The translations under genes and the position numbers were made by a program. From Solitalea lacus (GTDB taxonomy: Bacteria; Bacteroidota; Bacteroidia; Sphingobacteriales; Sphingobacteriaceae), in contig NZ_CP091740.1 in NCBI RefSeq assembly GCF_022014595.1, positions 372,001-436,000 on the forward strand: a stretch of DNA of 64,000 nucleotides. Reading direction: 5' to 3'. This document shows positions 36,972-44,801 of this stretch, in pieces (within the stretch, counting starts at the first letter, position 1; each line of letters begins with the position of its first letter). Under the pieces are notes generated by a model. The model ran no database searches. It saw only the letters and a list, made by a program, of their open reading frames with translations, and was not told where the DNA came from.

Positions 36972-36993
36972 CAGTCCCAAAATGAGGGACACT

Positions 36994-37067
36994 GGTTCGG
37001 TAGTTCAGCTGGTTAGAATGCCGCCCTGTCACGGCGGAGGTCGCGGGTTCGAGTCCCGTCCGGACCG
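36994..37067 (+). tRNA. tRNA-Asp (GTC), copy 1
   Basis: A 74-base cloverleaf: acceptor GGTTCGG with CCGGACC, D arm GTTC/GAAT, anticodon stem CCGCC/GGCGG around CTGTCAC (anticodon GTC), T arm GCGGG-TTCGAGT-CCCGT, discriminator G. CCA is not encoded. Confidence 0.98.
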
Positions 37068-37089
37068 CAGCTAAAAAGAAGCGGACGCT

Positions 37090-38856
37090 TCAGTTAAGAA
37101 GAAACGGAAGGTTTCTGTAAATAAAAATCTTGGTTCGGTAGTTCAGCTGGTTAGAATGCCGCCCTGTCACGGCGGAGGTCGCGGGTTCGAGTCCCGTCCG
37201 GACCGCAACAAAAGAAGTTGCGGCTTCAAAAAGAGGAAACGGAAGGTTTCTGTAAATAAAAATCTTGGTTCGGTAGTTCAGCTGGTTAGAATGCCGCCCT
37301 GTCACGGCGGAGGTCGCGGGTTCGAGTCCCGTCCGGACCGCGTTAAGGTACAAGTCGAAAATTTCGGTGCTTGTACCTTTTTTATTTTCATCTAATTTGT
37401 TGTTAATCAGGTAAATAAACTTCACGGCTTCATTGATTCTTGCGGTTCGATAATTGAATCCATCAAATATTAAATATTCAGGAAAAATCGAACCAATTAC
37501 TTCTCTCTTCTTTAATATAGTGCCATTCTCATAAATGTAATCCAACCTCATAAGATTAGATACCCCTTTTTCAAGCAATTGATTAATACTTTTTGGATTG
37601 TTTGAAGACATTCCTAATAATCGGCGTTCAAGTTCATCAATAGCCTTCTCACAATCAATCTTCATGATCTTAAAGTCATTAGCTTCAATCTGTTCTAAGA
37701 ATAGCTTTTGTCTGGCCTTATTAAGACGGTCATTTAACTCTTTTATTTGATTTAATGTTTGATTTCTTTCGATTCTGTGGTACTTGGTAAGATCGTTGTA
37801 TTCCTCAATTATTATTTGTTTAAAGATGGGTATCATTTCATCGCGAGGAATAAATTTTCTTAATCCTTCGGTAAAAAGAGTATTAGCTACTGAAGCCTTA
37901 AATCGACAACCACAAGCGGATGTACAGTGATAGTAATGGTAGTAATTGTTCCTTCCTTTTGAGGCACTTCCTGTAAGCATTTTTCCGCAATCTGGGCAAA
38001 TTAAAAAGCCCCTTAATGGTAATGCTTCATCGGCGATTACTTTTGTTCTTTGGTTTTTTGAACGTCCATTTAGTATATCCTGAGCCGCATTAAAAAGTTC
38101 TTCTGTAATAAGTGGTTCATGCAATCCCTGTACATGCATGCTTTCCTCATCTTTATATTTTGGAATGAAGATTTTGCCACAATACATAGGATTGCGTATA
38201 GCAAGCCAAAAGTTATGCTTACTGCATCTTAGTTTTTTCTGCCGGGCAAGTTTTAGAATTTGTTCAGTATTATATCGGCCTTCAGCAAGTTCATGAAATA
38301 CCCATCGCATAATACTCGCCTCAGGCTCCTTGGGGGCAATGTATTTAGTCCCATCCTCTTTTGATTTATTCATGTATCCTATCGTAGCTTTTCCCATCCA
38401 ACGACCTTCTTTCCTGGCTCTACGCATACCATGGATTACATTTAGGGCTCTGCGATCGTTTTCTACTTCTGGGGTAGCTAAATATACAGCCAGCATTATT
38501 TTGCTTTCGGGCACTGTCATATCCAGCGGCTGTTCAATCGCCTGAGGTTCTACATTTAACTTTCTTAAAGTGCTAATCATTTGATAGGCATCGCCGGCAT
38601 TGCGACTAAATCTATCCCATTTAGTAAATAGGATGAGGTCGGTTTGACCTTTATTCTTACGTAGATGCCATAACATCTTTGACCATTCTGGTCTTTCAAA
38701 TGTTTTAGCAGAGTGATCCTCTTTAATCACTTTTCGAATAGAAATATTGTTATGGTCGCAATACTTTCGTAATCGTTCCTCTTGATCTCGTTGAGAATAT
38801 CCTTTGTCAGCTTGTTCATCGGTAGATACTCGAATATATAAATTAGCTATTAACAT
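37090..38856 (-). CDS. Large serine recombinase running antisense into the tRNA-Asp array
   Basis: The 588-residue protein has a resolvase domain (about 1-150; 'LYIRVSTDEQ' with catalytic Ser11, then 'TKWDRFSRN'), a Recombinase domain (about 165-265), a zinc ribbon ('LICPDCGKMLTGSASKG' with 'CTSACGCRF') and a coiled coil (about 355-420). Up to about residue 492 this is a normal large serine integrase of the kind that mobilises islands and prophages. The last 96 residues are antisense translation of the tRNA terminator and two tRNA-Asp genes, so 'VRTGLEPATSAVTGRHSNQL' appears twice. The native stop is probably lost at the integration junction. Confidence 0.9.
   Translation of the reverse strand: MLIANLYIRVSTDEQADKGYSQRDQEERLRKYCDHNNISIRKVIKEDHSAKTFERPEWSKMLWHLRKNKGQTDLILFTKWDRFSRNAGDAYQMISTLRKLNVEPQAIEQPLDMTVPESKIMLAVYLATPEVENDRRALNVIHGMRRARKEGRWMGKATIGYMNKSKEDGTKYIAPKEPEASIMRWVFHELAEGRYNTEQILKLARQKKLRCSKHNFWLAIRNPMYCGKIFIPKYKDEESMHVQGLHEPLITEELFNAAQDILNGRSKNQRTKVIADEALPLRGFLICPDCGKMLTGSASKGRNNYYHYYHCTSACGCRFKASVANTLFTEGLRKFIPRDEMIPIFKQIIIEEYNDLTKYHRIERNQTLNQIKELNDRLNKARQKLFLEQIEANDFKIMKIDCEKAIDELERRLLGMSSNNPKSINQLLEKGVSNLMRLDYIYENGTILKKREVIGSIFPEYLIFDGFNYRTARINEAVKFIYLINNKLDENKKGTSTEIFDLYLNAVRTGLEPATSAVTGRHSNQLNYRTKIFIYRNLPFPLFEAATSFVAVRTGLEPATSAVTGRHSNQLNYRTKIFIYRNLPFLLN
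37132..37205 (+). tRNA. tRNA-Asp (GTC), copy 2
   Basis: Identical in sequence to copy 1. It lies within the antisense strand of the serine recombinase reading frame. The 64-base spacer before it ends with a 30-base stretch repeated before copy 3. Confidence 0.98.
37267..37340 (+). tRNA. tRNA-Asp (GTC), copy 3
   Basis: Identical in sequence to copies 1 and 2. It is the last gene of the tandem array and is followed by an intrinsic terminator. The accessory region begins just beyond it. Confidence 0.98.
37345..37384 (+). terminator. Terminator of the tRNA-Asp operon
   Basis: AAGGTACAAG (37345-37354) pairs perfectly with CTTGTACCTT (37370-37379), followed by a T-rich run. On the other strand these bases are read as part of the recombinase C-terminal extension. 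Confidence 0.88.
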
Positions 38857-38915
38857 ATTCCATCATGTTTGTCAGTTCAAGTAGAGTAGATGGGTAGTTT
38901 TACTCCACACTTTAT

Positions 38916-39071
38916 TTAATTAGGGTTTTCATAATGCTGCAAATATCTTTTAGTTATAATATTGGCCAGCATTCTAAGAAAATTAAGAATTTGACTCGCT
39001 TCTTCAATACTTACTTTTCTTCCATTTTTTTGCAGATGCTCCATAATTTGCTCCGGTTTTAGTTTCTCCAT
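38916..39071 (-). CDS. Small helical protein (51 aa) next to the recombinase
   Basis: The short frame starts 'MEKLKPEQIMEHLQKNGRKV' and ends 'YLQHYENPN'. A strong Shine-Dalgarno (AAGGAGG, 6 bases before ATG) precedes it, which is unusual in this window and argues that it is real. It looks all-helical with no signal peptide. Similar-looking short proteins are common in Bacteroidota mobile elements near recombinases, but I cannot name a function. It lies 59 bases upstream of the recombinase on the same strand. Confidence 0.7.
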   Translation of the reverse strand: MEKLKPEQIMEHLQKNGRKVSIEEASQILNFLRMLANIITKRYLQHYENPN

Positions 39072-39307
39072 TGGTCCTCCTTATAAAATAATCCGTTTCA
39101 CATAACAATGATAACGTAAACTCCTTTCTAAGATTAAGATACGATTTTGTTTTGATAGTTTATGTTTTACCAAAACTTTTTCTACTTTTGATTTGAATCT
39201 TACAAAAATTGCAAAGCGGATGTATCATGAAGTTTGAATGATTTTGCAATGATTTGAGTGCTTTGGCTATAAAGTAAGGATATCAAAAGCTCCTAAAAGC
39301 AAGCAAA

Positions 39308-40024
39308 ATGAGCAAGACGTATAAAATTAGTTACAAAGCCTATTTTAATGACCGTTTAAAAGAAGTTTTCTTTCACGGAAGGCCAACCTATCCCTTGTAT
39401 GTACAGCTTACTCATGAGCGGAAAACTATCTTTTTTAAAAGCTCCTGTTTTGAATTATTCTCCAAGTCTCGTTACGGTATTTTCATGAGTGGGGAAATAC
39501 ATGGTCCGACAATCGAAGAGATCATAGAAAAAGAAAACAGCTTGATGGAGTTTATTATTGTCAAAAACCAAGCTGACTTCTCATTGGATCGATTCAAAGA
39601 GGATTATACATTTTACAGCAAAGACCTTTGTGATGTTACCGAAGAAGGTTTTATCAACTATTTGTATATCTTTTTTCACGATGAAGGAATGCCTGCATTA
39701 GGCTCAATTATACGTCAGGGAAGCAAGTTTTCCACGTCGTATGATTTGGTCCGAGATCTGAAAAGAGCATTGAACAAGCTTATTTATGATAAACTGATTG
39801 AAAATTCTTTCTATTACGCACCACCATACTTACCCTTATATGGCTTTATGCAGAAGAAAAAGAAATGGCCATTGTTGAGTCTTACTGTCATGGAATGGGA
39901 AACAGATCAAACAAAGGCCGAATTTCTTGACTATCTGCATGAGAACTACACGAGTGAGCAGGCTGATAACATTATGCAAGAAGTAGAAAGCTCGATAACT
40001 AATTTAAAGAAAAGTGAAGACTAA
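39308..40024 (+). CDS. Hypothetical island protein (238 aa)
   Basis: No named family is recognised. The N-terminus ('SYKAYFNDRLKEVFFHGR', 'YPLYVQLTHERKTIFFKSS') resembles in style the arm-binding domains of Bacteroidota tyrosine recombinases, but no catalytic domain follows. The rest is mixed alpha/beta with a charged C-terminal helix ('ADNIMQEVESSITNLKKSED'). Its stop overlaps the convergent stop of the 565-residue gene by 4 bases, so the two are tightly packed. Function unknown. Confidence 0.78.
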   Translation: MSKTYKISYKAYFNDRLKEVFFHGRPTYPLYVQLTHERKTIFFKSSCFELFSKSRYGIFMSGEIHGPTIEEIIEKENSLMEFIIVKNQADFSLDRFKEDYTFYSKDLCDVTEEGFINYLYIFFHDEGMPALGSIIRQGSKFSTSYDLVRDLKRALNKLIYDKLIENSFYYAPPYLPLYGFMQKKKKWPLLSLTVMEWETDQTKAEFLDYLHENYTSEQADNIMQEVESSITNLKKSED

Positions 40025-41718
40025 TAAATATTGATTGTTTGCTTATTTCCTGTAGGCAATAACTCTTCTAGACCAGTCATCTCTATTGCATGCTTTTCGA
40101 GCAGATTATATACTCCTTTTATCCAACTTTTAGTGACGGCATTAAATGGCAATGAAAGAATCTGATGCTCTTGCTGCATTTTAAAATCAGGATGCAACGA
40201 AACAATTAGTTCTTTATAGACCTTTTCAATCGTTAGGTCCCGCCGGGATACAAGAAATCCATTCTCCTCCATTCTAAAAAAGAGTGTACCGTTTTGCAAT
40301 ACATTACATTCCGTACCATCTTCATAACGCATGCAGGGCTCTAGGAACACCATGTTTTCCTGTCTTGAGAAATGAAGGACAGGCTGTTGACAAAGTACAG
40401 TATGATTTCGGATAGAGGTTCCATTTTTCTCATGATCTCCTACCAGGGTCAATGGATAGGCATTACTTAAATGGACTAAATATGTTTCGTAAAAGTCTTT
40501 GAAATGCTCTTTTAGAATGGAAAGCTTATAATCTGACTGATGGAACAAATCTATTAGTTCTTCATCTAGCAATGATGATAGTAAATACAAGCAGTTCTTG
40601 TTGCCGGCCAGAAAGAAGGGAATACGCAAGTTATTCAAATCTGCATATCTGTTGTTTATTTTAATCTTCAAGCGTAATAAGTAATGATCACCTTTATCAT
40701 ACATATAAAAGGAAAGCCTTGGATCCTCGTGAGAAAAGCTACAAGCCAGCATTTCCAGTTTACGAGGTTTACCCTTTATGTTTTTCATTCCATAAGAGTA
40801 ATGACGGTAAGTAAAACGCTGTTTAATGATTAATGGCAAAACGGCCTGCCAATAGCCAAAAAGCAACTTTTTTCGGGCTAGTTGTTCTTCTTTAGTTTCT
40901 TTCACCAGATCATTCCCAACAGTTTGATTAAGCAATGCGATCTTTTGCATTTGAGTGCAATAAGCATTTAATACCTGTTGTTCATCGGTATATAGTAAAA
41001 CAGGTTCTTTTGCCAGTTGCTGTAAATACGTTTCAAACGTTACAACAGAAGAACGGTCTTTACTGGCCTTACCGCAAAAGGGAATCAAAAAAGGATAATG
41101 CTGAGAGTGATAAGAGCGCAGACTGGTATGGGCCAGAGTGTACCCAACAATCGTTTCACCTGCAAGATGAGATTGTACAGAAGCAGGTGGAAGAAAGTTT
41201 GTATCGTAAACTTCTGGATCATTAAGTAAAGTAACTCCGGGACGAAAGAACTGCCCAAACTGTGGTTTTACCTGAATGTTGAAACTTGAATATGTTTTGC
41301 TGATGTTGAGGAACTTGTTTTTTTCTTTAGAAAACTCAGGCCAGTAATAAGGTTTGAAACTGTTAGCACCGCCAATAAATACGTAACTGTTCAATCCAAA
41401 ATAAGCATGACGACTCAGTGTATTGTTAATGCCCATTTTGCTGCACCATATCCATAAGTCTTTTGGGGTAACTTTCAAGCAAAGTAATTCTTCAGTATCA
41501 CCATGTATGCTTACCCGAATTTTTAAGATGCCGTCTTGAAAAGCCAGTTCTTCGGTAGAAACGGAGACATAACGACGGTTATTTTGTCGGTAGTCCGAAT
41601 GCTTGTTGAGCACCTCTTGAGTTAATGTGAAATCATTGTTCTCAAAAGAAAGGATATAAGGTTCAGTTAATTCCGCCAGATCGAAATCCCACTGCATTTT
41701 TTTATTACGTTCAGCCAT
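40021..41718 (-). CDS. Hypothetical island protein (565 aa), partner of HEPN gene
   Basis: I do not recognise this 565-residue soluble protein. It has no signal peptide and no membrane helix. The first half is beta-rich ('YVSVSTEELAFQDGILKIRV', 'AYFGLNSYVFIGGANSFKPY'), the middle has 'FCGKASKDRSSVVTFETYLQ' and a possible helical stretch (about 240-300), and the end is beta-rich again. Its start overlaps the HEPN gene stop by 8 bases, which points to translational coupling and a shared function. No catalytic motif is evident. Confidence 0.78.
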   Translation of the reverse strand: MAERNKKMQWDFDLAELTEPYILSFENNDFTLTQEVLNKHSDYRQNNRRYVSVSTEELAFQDGILKIRVSIHGDTEELLCLKVTPKDLWIWCSKMGINNTLSRHAYFGLNSYVFIGGANSFKPYYWPEFSKEKNKFLNISKTYSSFNIQVKPQFGQFFRPGVTLLNDPEVYDTNFLPPASVQSHLAGETIVGYTLAHTSLRSYHSQHYPFLIPFCGKASKDRSSVVTFETYLQQLAKEPVLLYTDEQQVLNAYCTQMQKIALLNQTVGNDLVKETKEEQLARKKLLFGYWQAVLPLIIKQRFTYRHYSYGMKNIKGKPRKLEMLACSFSHEDPRLSFYMYDKGDHYLLRLKIKINNRYADLNNLRIPFFLAGNKNCLYLLSSLLDEELIDLFHQSDYKLSILKEHFKDFYETYLVHLSNAYPLTLVGDHEKNGTSIRNHTVLCQQPVLHFSRQENMVFLEPCMRYEDGTECNVLQNGTLFFRMEENGFLVSRRDLTIEKVYKELIVSLHPDFKMQQEHQILSLPFNAVTKSWIKGVYNLLEKHAIEMTGLEELLPTGNKQTINIY

Positions 41719-42625
41719 GACAAACCTCCATTTCTAAAAGGGAGTTAGTCTCTTCCAGTATAGATTTTTGCTCCTTTGCCTCTTTTTCAAATGCAGCAAG
41801 TTGATTTTTGCAAAGGTGTTCCACACTTTCTAAAAACACACCTACCTTTTCATAAAGCAGGGTAGCATCCTGCCCGCTGACATCGAAAGAATCCTTATAG
41901 CGTGCTGCCGAATAGCTGTTGTTAAGCAGCATAAATAAACGTTGTTCTTCTTTAGTGTTTCTGGGGAATAAGGCATCCGGTTCCGTTAAGAAACAACGGC
42001 AAAGGTCGAGTAGCCTTCCTAAATGATGAATATCGGTACGATAGGCAATGTATACACGGATTAAAGCAGCTAATGACTGTTCCATTACCTGATGCAGAAT
42101 GAAAATTGCCACATTGTAATGGCCGCTATCCCATGTTTCCATTGCAGCATTTAAAAAGCCTTTTGCCATAGGGAAACGATGTTCATAATGCTTCTTCGCT
42201 TTTTCAAAGGTTTGTATAGGATTCAGTTCAGGAGCAATAGTAGGATGAAACAATCCATCAGATGCATACAGTAAACAACCTTGGCTTGAAACAGTAGAAA
42301 AGAAACGACTGTTCTTTAATACGGCTTCATGAATCGTTTCTCTTCCATGAGACAGAATAGTGATTTTTCCAGCAGTGAAGTGATAATTCACAAAGTCCTG
42401 AACCTGGTGTTCAATTCGGGTGCTTTCAGATGTAATCATTAATAAGAAATAATGATAAGTCGACTGATCGCATGAAGCTAGAAAACAACTAGAGCTTTGA
42501 TTGCTTGATCGAACCCTGCCAAAACAAAGAATCCGTTCTGGTTTATATTTTTCAACAAGGGCTTTAATCAGGATTTGCAATGCTTTATCTTGGTCACTGC
42601 AAACGAAACTAAAATGCTTTTTCAT
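41711..42625 (-). CDS. HEPN-domain protein with degenerate nucleotidyltransferase-like N-terminus
   Basis: The N-terminal half (about 1-130) follows the layout of minimal nucleotidyltransferases fused to HEPN, but the 'FGS' motif reads 'LCFGRVRSSNQSSS', so transfer activity is doubtful. 'ETIHEAVLKNSRFFSTVSSQ' ends that half. The C-terminal HEPN domain (about 145-285) has 'AIFILHQVMEQSLAALIRVY', 'DIHHLGRLLDLC' and 'NNSYSAARYKDSF'. HEPN domains often act as RNases or RNA binders in toxin-antitoxin and defence systems. First gene of a two-gene unit, divergent from an XRE regulator. Confidence 0.8.
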   Translation of the reverse strand: MKKHFSFVCSDQDKALQILIKALVEKYKPERILCFGRVRSSNQSSSCFLASCDQSTYHYFLLMITSESTRIEHQVQDFVNYHFTAGKITILSHGRETIHEAVLKNSRFFSTVSSQGCLLYASDGLFHPTIAPELNPIQTFEKAKKHYEHRFPMAKGFLNAAMETWDSGHYNVAIFILHQVMEQSLAALIRVYIAYRTDIHHLGRLLDLCRCFLTEPDALFPRNTKEEQRLFMLLNNSYSAARYKDSFDVSGQDATLLYEKVGVFLESVEHLCKNQLAAFEKEAKEQKSILEETNSLLEMEVCHG

Positions 42626-42692
42626 AATAAAAGTGTTTTAGAGGTGATGTGATCAAAGTTCAGTGAGGAAAAGACTGTAGCGAACCACTATG

Positions 42693-42709
42693 GGTTGTAT
42701 TTTACAACC
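42693..42709. promoter_or_regulatory. Palindrome in the HEPN/XRE divergent promoter
   Basis: GGTTGTA-TTT-TACAACC is a perfect 7-base inverted repeat between the divergent HEPN and XRE genes. A half-site-like GTTGT follows at 42715-42719. It is a good candidate operator for the XRE protein. Confidence 0.5.
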
Positions 42710-42742
42710 ATAAAGTTGTTTCTTACTTAAGTTAAAAGTTAA

Positions 42743-42750
42743 TATATTTG
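42743..42750 (+). promoter_or_regulatory. -7 box directly before the XRE gene
   Basis: TATATTTG matches TAnnTTTG and ends only 5 bases before the ATG at 42756. If used, the mRNA would be leaderless or nearly so. Confidence 0.5.
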
Positions 42751-42755
42751 AAAGT

Positions 42756-43145
42756 ATGGAAGCATCAACATCTACATACAAATCCCATATTGGACGTAAG
42801 ATTAGCCGAATCCGTGAATTTCGTGGAATGAAACAAGAAGCACTAGCTCTTGAATTAGGCGTGAGTCAACAAACGATATCAAAAATTGAACAAAGCGAAG
42901 AAGTTGAAGAGGCTACATTAGAAAAAATCGCAAAGGTTTTAGGCGTTCCTGTAGAAGGCATTAAAAACTTTAGTGATGAAGCTGTAATCAACATCATTGC
43001 CAATACTGTGAATAATCATGATCAGGCTGCTTCAGTTTTTTACAATCCAACTTTTAATCCATTAGATAAAGTTGTTGAATTGTATGAGAGGCTATTGCAA
43101 AGCGAAAGAGAAAAAGTGGAGTTGTTGAAAGGTAAAAAAGATTAG
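42756..43145 (+). CDS. XRE-family helix-turn-helix regulator
   Basis: The 129-residue protein has an HTH_3 domain (about 12-68) with 'IGRKISRIREFRGMKQEALA' and the recognition helix region 'VSQQTISKIEQSEEVEEATL'. A C-terminal helical tail (about 95-129, 'VVELYERLLQSEREKVELLK') could mediate dimerisation. It is divergent from the HEPN/565-aa unit, and the palindrome between them suggests that it represses that unit and itself. Similar regulators accompany Bacteroidota mobile islands. Confidence 0.9.
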   Translation: MEASTSTYKSHIGRKISRIREFRGMKQEALALELGVSQQTISKIEQSEEVEEATLEKIAKVLGVPVEGIKNFSDEAVINIIANTVNNHDQAASVFYNPTFNPLDKVVELYERLLQSEREKVELLKGKKD

Positions 43146-43317
43146 AAAATTCTTAATAAACTTTGTTTTATTCTTTTTGTGCTTTAAAACAACATAGGTT
43201 AAACATCTCCCAACTTATATATTCACCTTTCGTTTCGCTATATATATTCAATCTCTTTGCATTCCCTTGATATTGAATATTCAATGCAGGGGATAGTTTT
43301 ATGGGTTTGACCCTGGG

Positions 43318-43343
43318 ATTGGATGTAGTGAGATACATCCAAT
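43318..43343. repeat. Inverted repeat next to the UmuD-like fragment
   Basis: ATTGGATGTA (43318-43327) and TACATCCAAT (43334-43343) are perfect 10-base arms with loop GTGAGA, touching the stop codon of the UmuD-like remnant. No T-run follows on either strand, so termination is uncertain. Confidence 0.5.
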
Positions 43344-43560
43344 CTACTTGCTTGTTAAGTTGCGCACTGCTAATTCATTATCTAATACAAAGGCAACAAG
43401 ATTGCCATCCATACCTGTTCTTGATAGTTCGATAACCAAAATGTCTCCATTTTCAACTCCGACCTCATTAAATGCATGACCATGGACTTCAATAAAGTAG
43501 GTGCTGAAAGAGGTCGTCGCTTAATGGTTATATAGAAGTCTTTTGGAGGGTATAAGAAAG
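43344..43560 (-). pseudogene. Decayed UmuD/LexA-like (S24 peptidase) C-terminal fragment
   Basis: In the frame ending at 43344 the sequence reads 'TYFIEVHGHAFNEVGVENGD' then 'ILVIELSRTGMDGNLVAFVL' and 'NELAVRNLTSK', closely following the UmuD-type pattern (GDSM...GDILVVD...GDIVVA). A stop codon lies just upstream in this frame and no start or cleavage site is found. The serine-nucleophile motif GDSM reads GHAF. It is therefore a non-functional remnant of an umuD-type gene. No umuC is nearby. Confidence 0.6.
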
Positions 43561-43667
43561 GGGGCTGAGTAAGCCCCTTAACTTTGATGTATCTTTTATT
43601 TTTGGGCAATAACTCTGTTGACGGGCTGAATGAATTTAAAGTAGGTCGGGCGCAGCTTTGTTCCACT

Positions 43668-43773
43668 GCGGGTTTTCGGAGCACACAACCCACGGCTGAT
43701 AGTAAAGATAATTAAATGGTGATCATATCCGGTTACAACATCACCCCGTATTGCACAAAACCGCTGTTAGGGG
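43668..43773 (-). repeat. attC-like folded site a, downstream of the ATPase gene
   Basis: GCGGGTTTT (43668-43676) and AAAACCGC (43757-43764) can pair, with GTTAGGGG at 43766-43773 at the gene-proximal end (reads CCCCTAAC on the minus strand). Position and fold resemble integron attC sites. The distal GTTAG box is lost or altered. Confidence 0.4.
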
Positions 43774-43796
43774 TTCTTTCTTTTTCATCTGTCTTT

Positions 43797-44087
43797 CTAT
43801 GGAGTTTGTAAAATGGTAATCATTGTTTTAATAGAGCTGTCCAATTCTGTTTCCGTGTATGGCAAATTGATAGTATTGTCAGGATGATGAATGGTATTTC
43901 GAATGTAGGTCATAAGTGTTACGTCATAAGGATTTCCCACTTGTCCATTTTGTAGTCGTTTCCACTGTTTAGTTTTTATCTGACCTTTGCCTAAAAAATA
44001 GGCTTCAACTGCTTTCTCCGATGAAACAGCATTAGCCTCTTGCAAATAGCCATATAGTTCATTATGGAATTCAATTGTCGGTAAATT
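43797..44087 (-). pseudogene. AAA ATPase gene, C-terminal part split off by IS66 copy 1
   Basis: The open frame runs without a start from the IS66 boundary: 'TIEFHNELYGYLQEANAVSS' to 'TMITILQTP'. Joining it to the 46377-47561 fragment, using one copy of the 8-bp repeat, restores a continuous frame (NYQAYNL-P-TIEFHNE) of 491 residues. This piece encodes the C-terminal helical region with 'YIRNTIHHPDN'. Alone it is not functional. Confidence 0.88.
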
Positions 44088-44145
44088 GTAAGCATCCGAC
44101 CAACCCCATCTTTACAGTTTCCTCCTGGTATCTTTTCTTTGTTGG

Positions 44146-44421
44146 ATGAAAAAAATAGAGCAAATGCGCCTAGCCGTGCAGCAATGGAAAGAAAGCGGGT
44201 TAACCCAGCAAGCTTATTGTGAAATGATCGGGGTAAAGCGAACTACGTTTGCCAACTGGGTGGCACGATGTAAAGCAAGGACTGAAACAGGTTTTATTGC
44301 CATCACTCCCCCAACTGAAGCGGTCTCAGCAACCCTTGAGATCATCTATCCTAATGGCGTACGGCTTAACGCAAGTTCCGCTCCTGTGCATCTCCTTGCT
44401 GAACTGATCCGCCTCTACTGA
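44146..44421 (+). CDS. tnpA: IS66 accessory protein TnpA
   Basis: The 91-residue protein is a helix-turn-helix of the Tnp_8-like IS66 OrfA type ('QQWKESGLTQQAYCEMIGVK', 'RTTFANWVARCKAR'). IS66 elements need it together with TnpB for transposition, probably for DNA binding. Its TGA stop overlaps the ATG of tnpB (TGATG), so translation is coupled. Confidence 0.93.
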   Translation: MKKIEQMRLAVQQWKESGLTQQAYCEMIGVKRTTFANWVARCKARTETGFIAITPPTEAVSATLEIIYPNGVRLNASSAPVHLLAELIRLY

Positions 44422-44750
44422 TGTTTAGCCTGAACTCTTCTCATCGGTATTTGCTGTACCAGGGACACTGCGATATGCGCAAATCATTCGACGGCTTGTG
44501 TGGCTTGGTTGCTTCGGAGCTCAAGGGGAATGCTACCAGTGGGGACGTCTTCGTCTTTCTAAACCGGCAGCGCACCCATATCAAGCTGCTGCATTGGGAA
44601 CACGGAGGCTTTGTGTTGTACTATAAGCGCCTGGAAGAGGGGACCTTCCCGGCATCGTCCAAAGGGCAGCTGAGCTGGGCGGATCTGGTGCTGATGATCG
44701 AAGGGGTCGAGGTGCAAAAGAGTCGACAGTTACGCCGCTACCAAGTATAA
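44421..44750 (+). CDS. tnpB: IS66 accessory protein TnpB (Orf2)
   Basis: The 109-residue protein matches IS66 Orf2 (PF05717): 'LYQGHCDMRKSFDGLCGLV', 'GDVFVFLNRQRTHIKLLHWE', 'GGFVLYYKRLEEGTF'. It is required for transposition of IS66-type elements, with an unknown biochemical role. It is translationally coupled to tnpA and followed by tnpC after 51 bases. Confidence 0.95.
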   Translation: MFSLNSSHRYLLYQGHCDMRKSFDGLCGLVASELKGNATSGDVFVFLNRQRTHIKLLHWEHGGFVLYYKRLEEGTFPASSKGQLSWADLVLMIEGVEVQKSRQLRRYQV

Positions 44751-44801
44751 AAAAGTGCCTTTTTATTTGCCTAAACGCGGTTTTTTGCTTATTTTCACGT
44801 C

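Noticed and set aside
36994..37340. CRISPR-like repeat array
   Set aside because: The repeats are 74-base tRNA genes, only three units, with partly repeated spacers; no cas genes.
37156..37395. Plus-strand open frame through the tRNA genes
   Set aside because: It is composed of tRNA-Asp copies, spacer and terminator; the tRNA cloverleafs are unambiguous.
43561..43577. GGGGCT/AGCCCC hairpin as a terminator
   Set aside because: Short stem, no T-run in either direction, and no intact gene ends there.
43382..43693. 103-codon minus-strand gene
   Set aside because: The frame is not protein-like, while another frame in the same place clearly matches a UmuD C-terminus; treated as part of a decayed gene.
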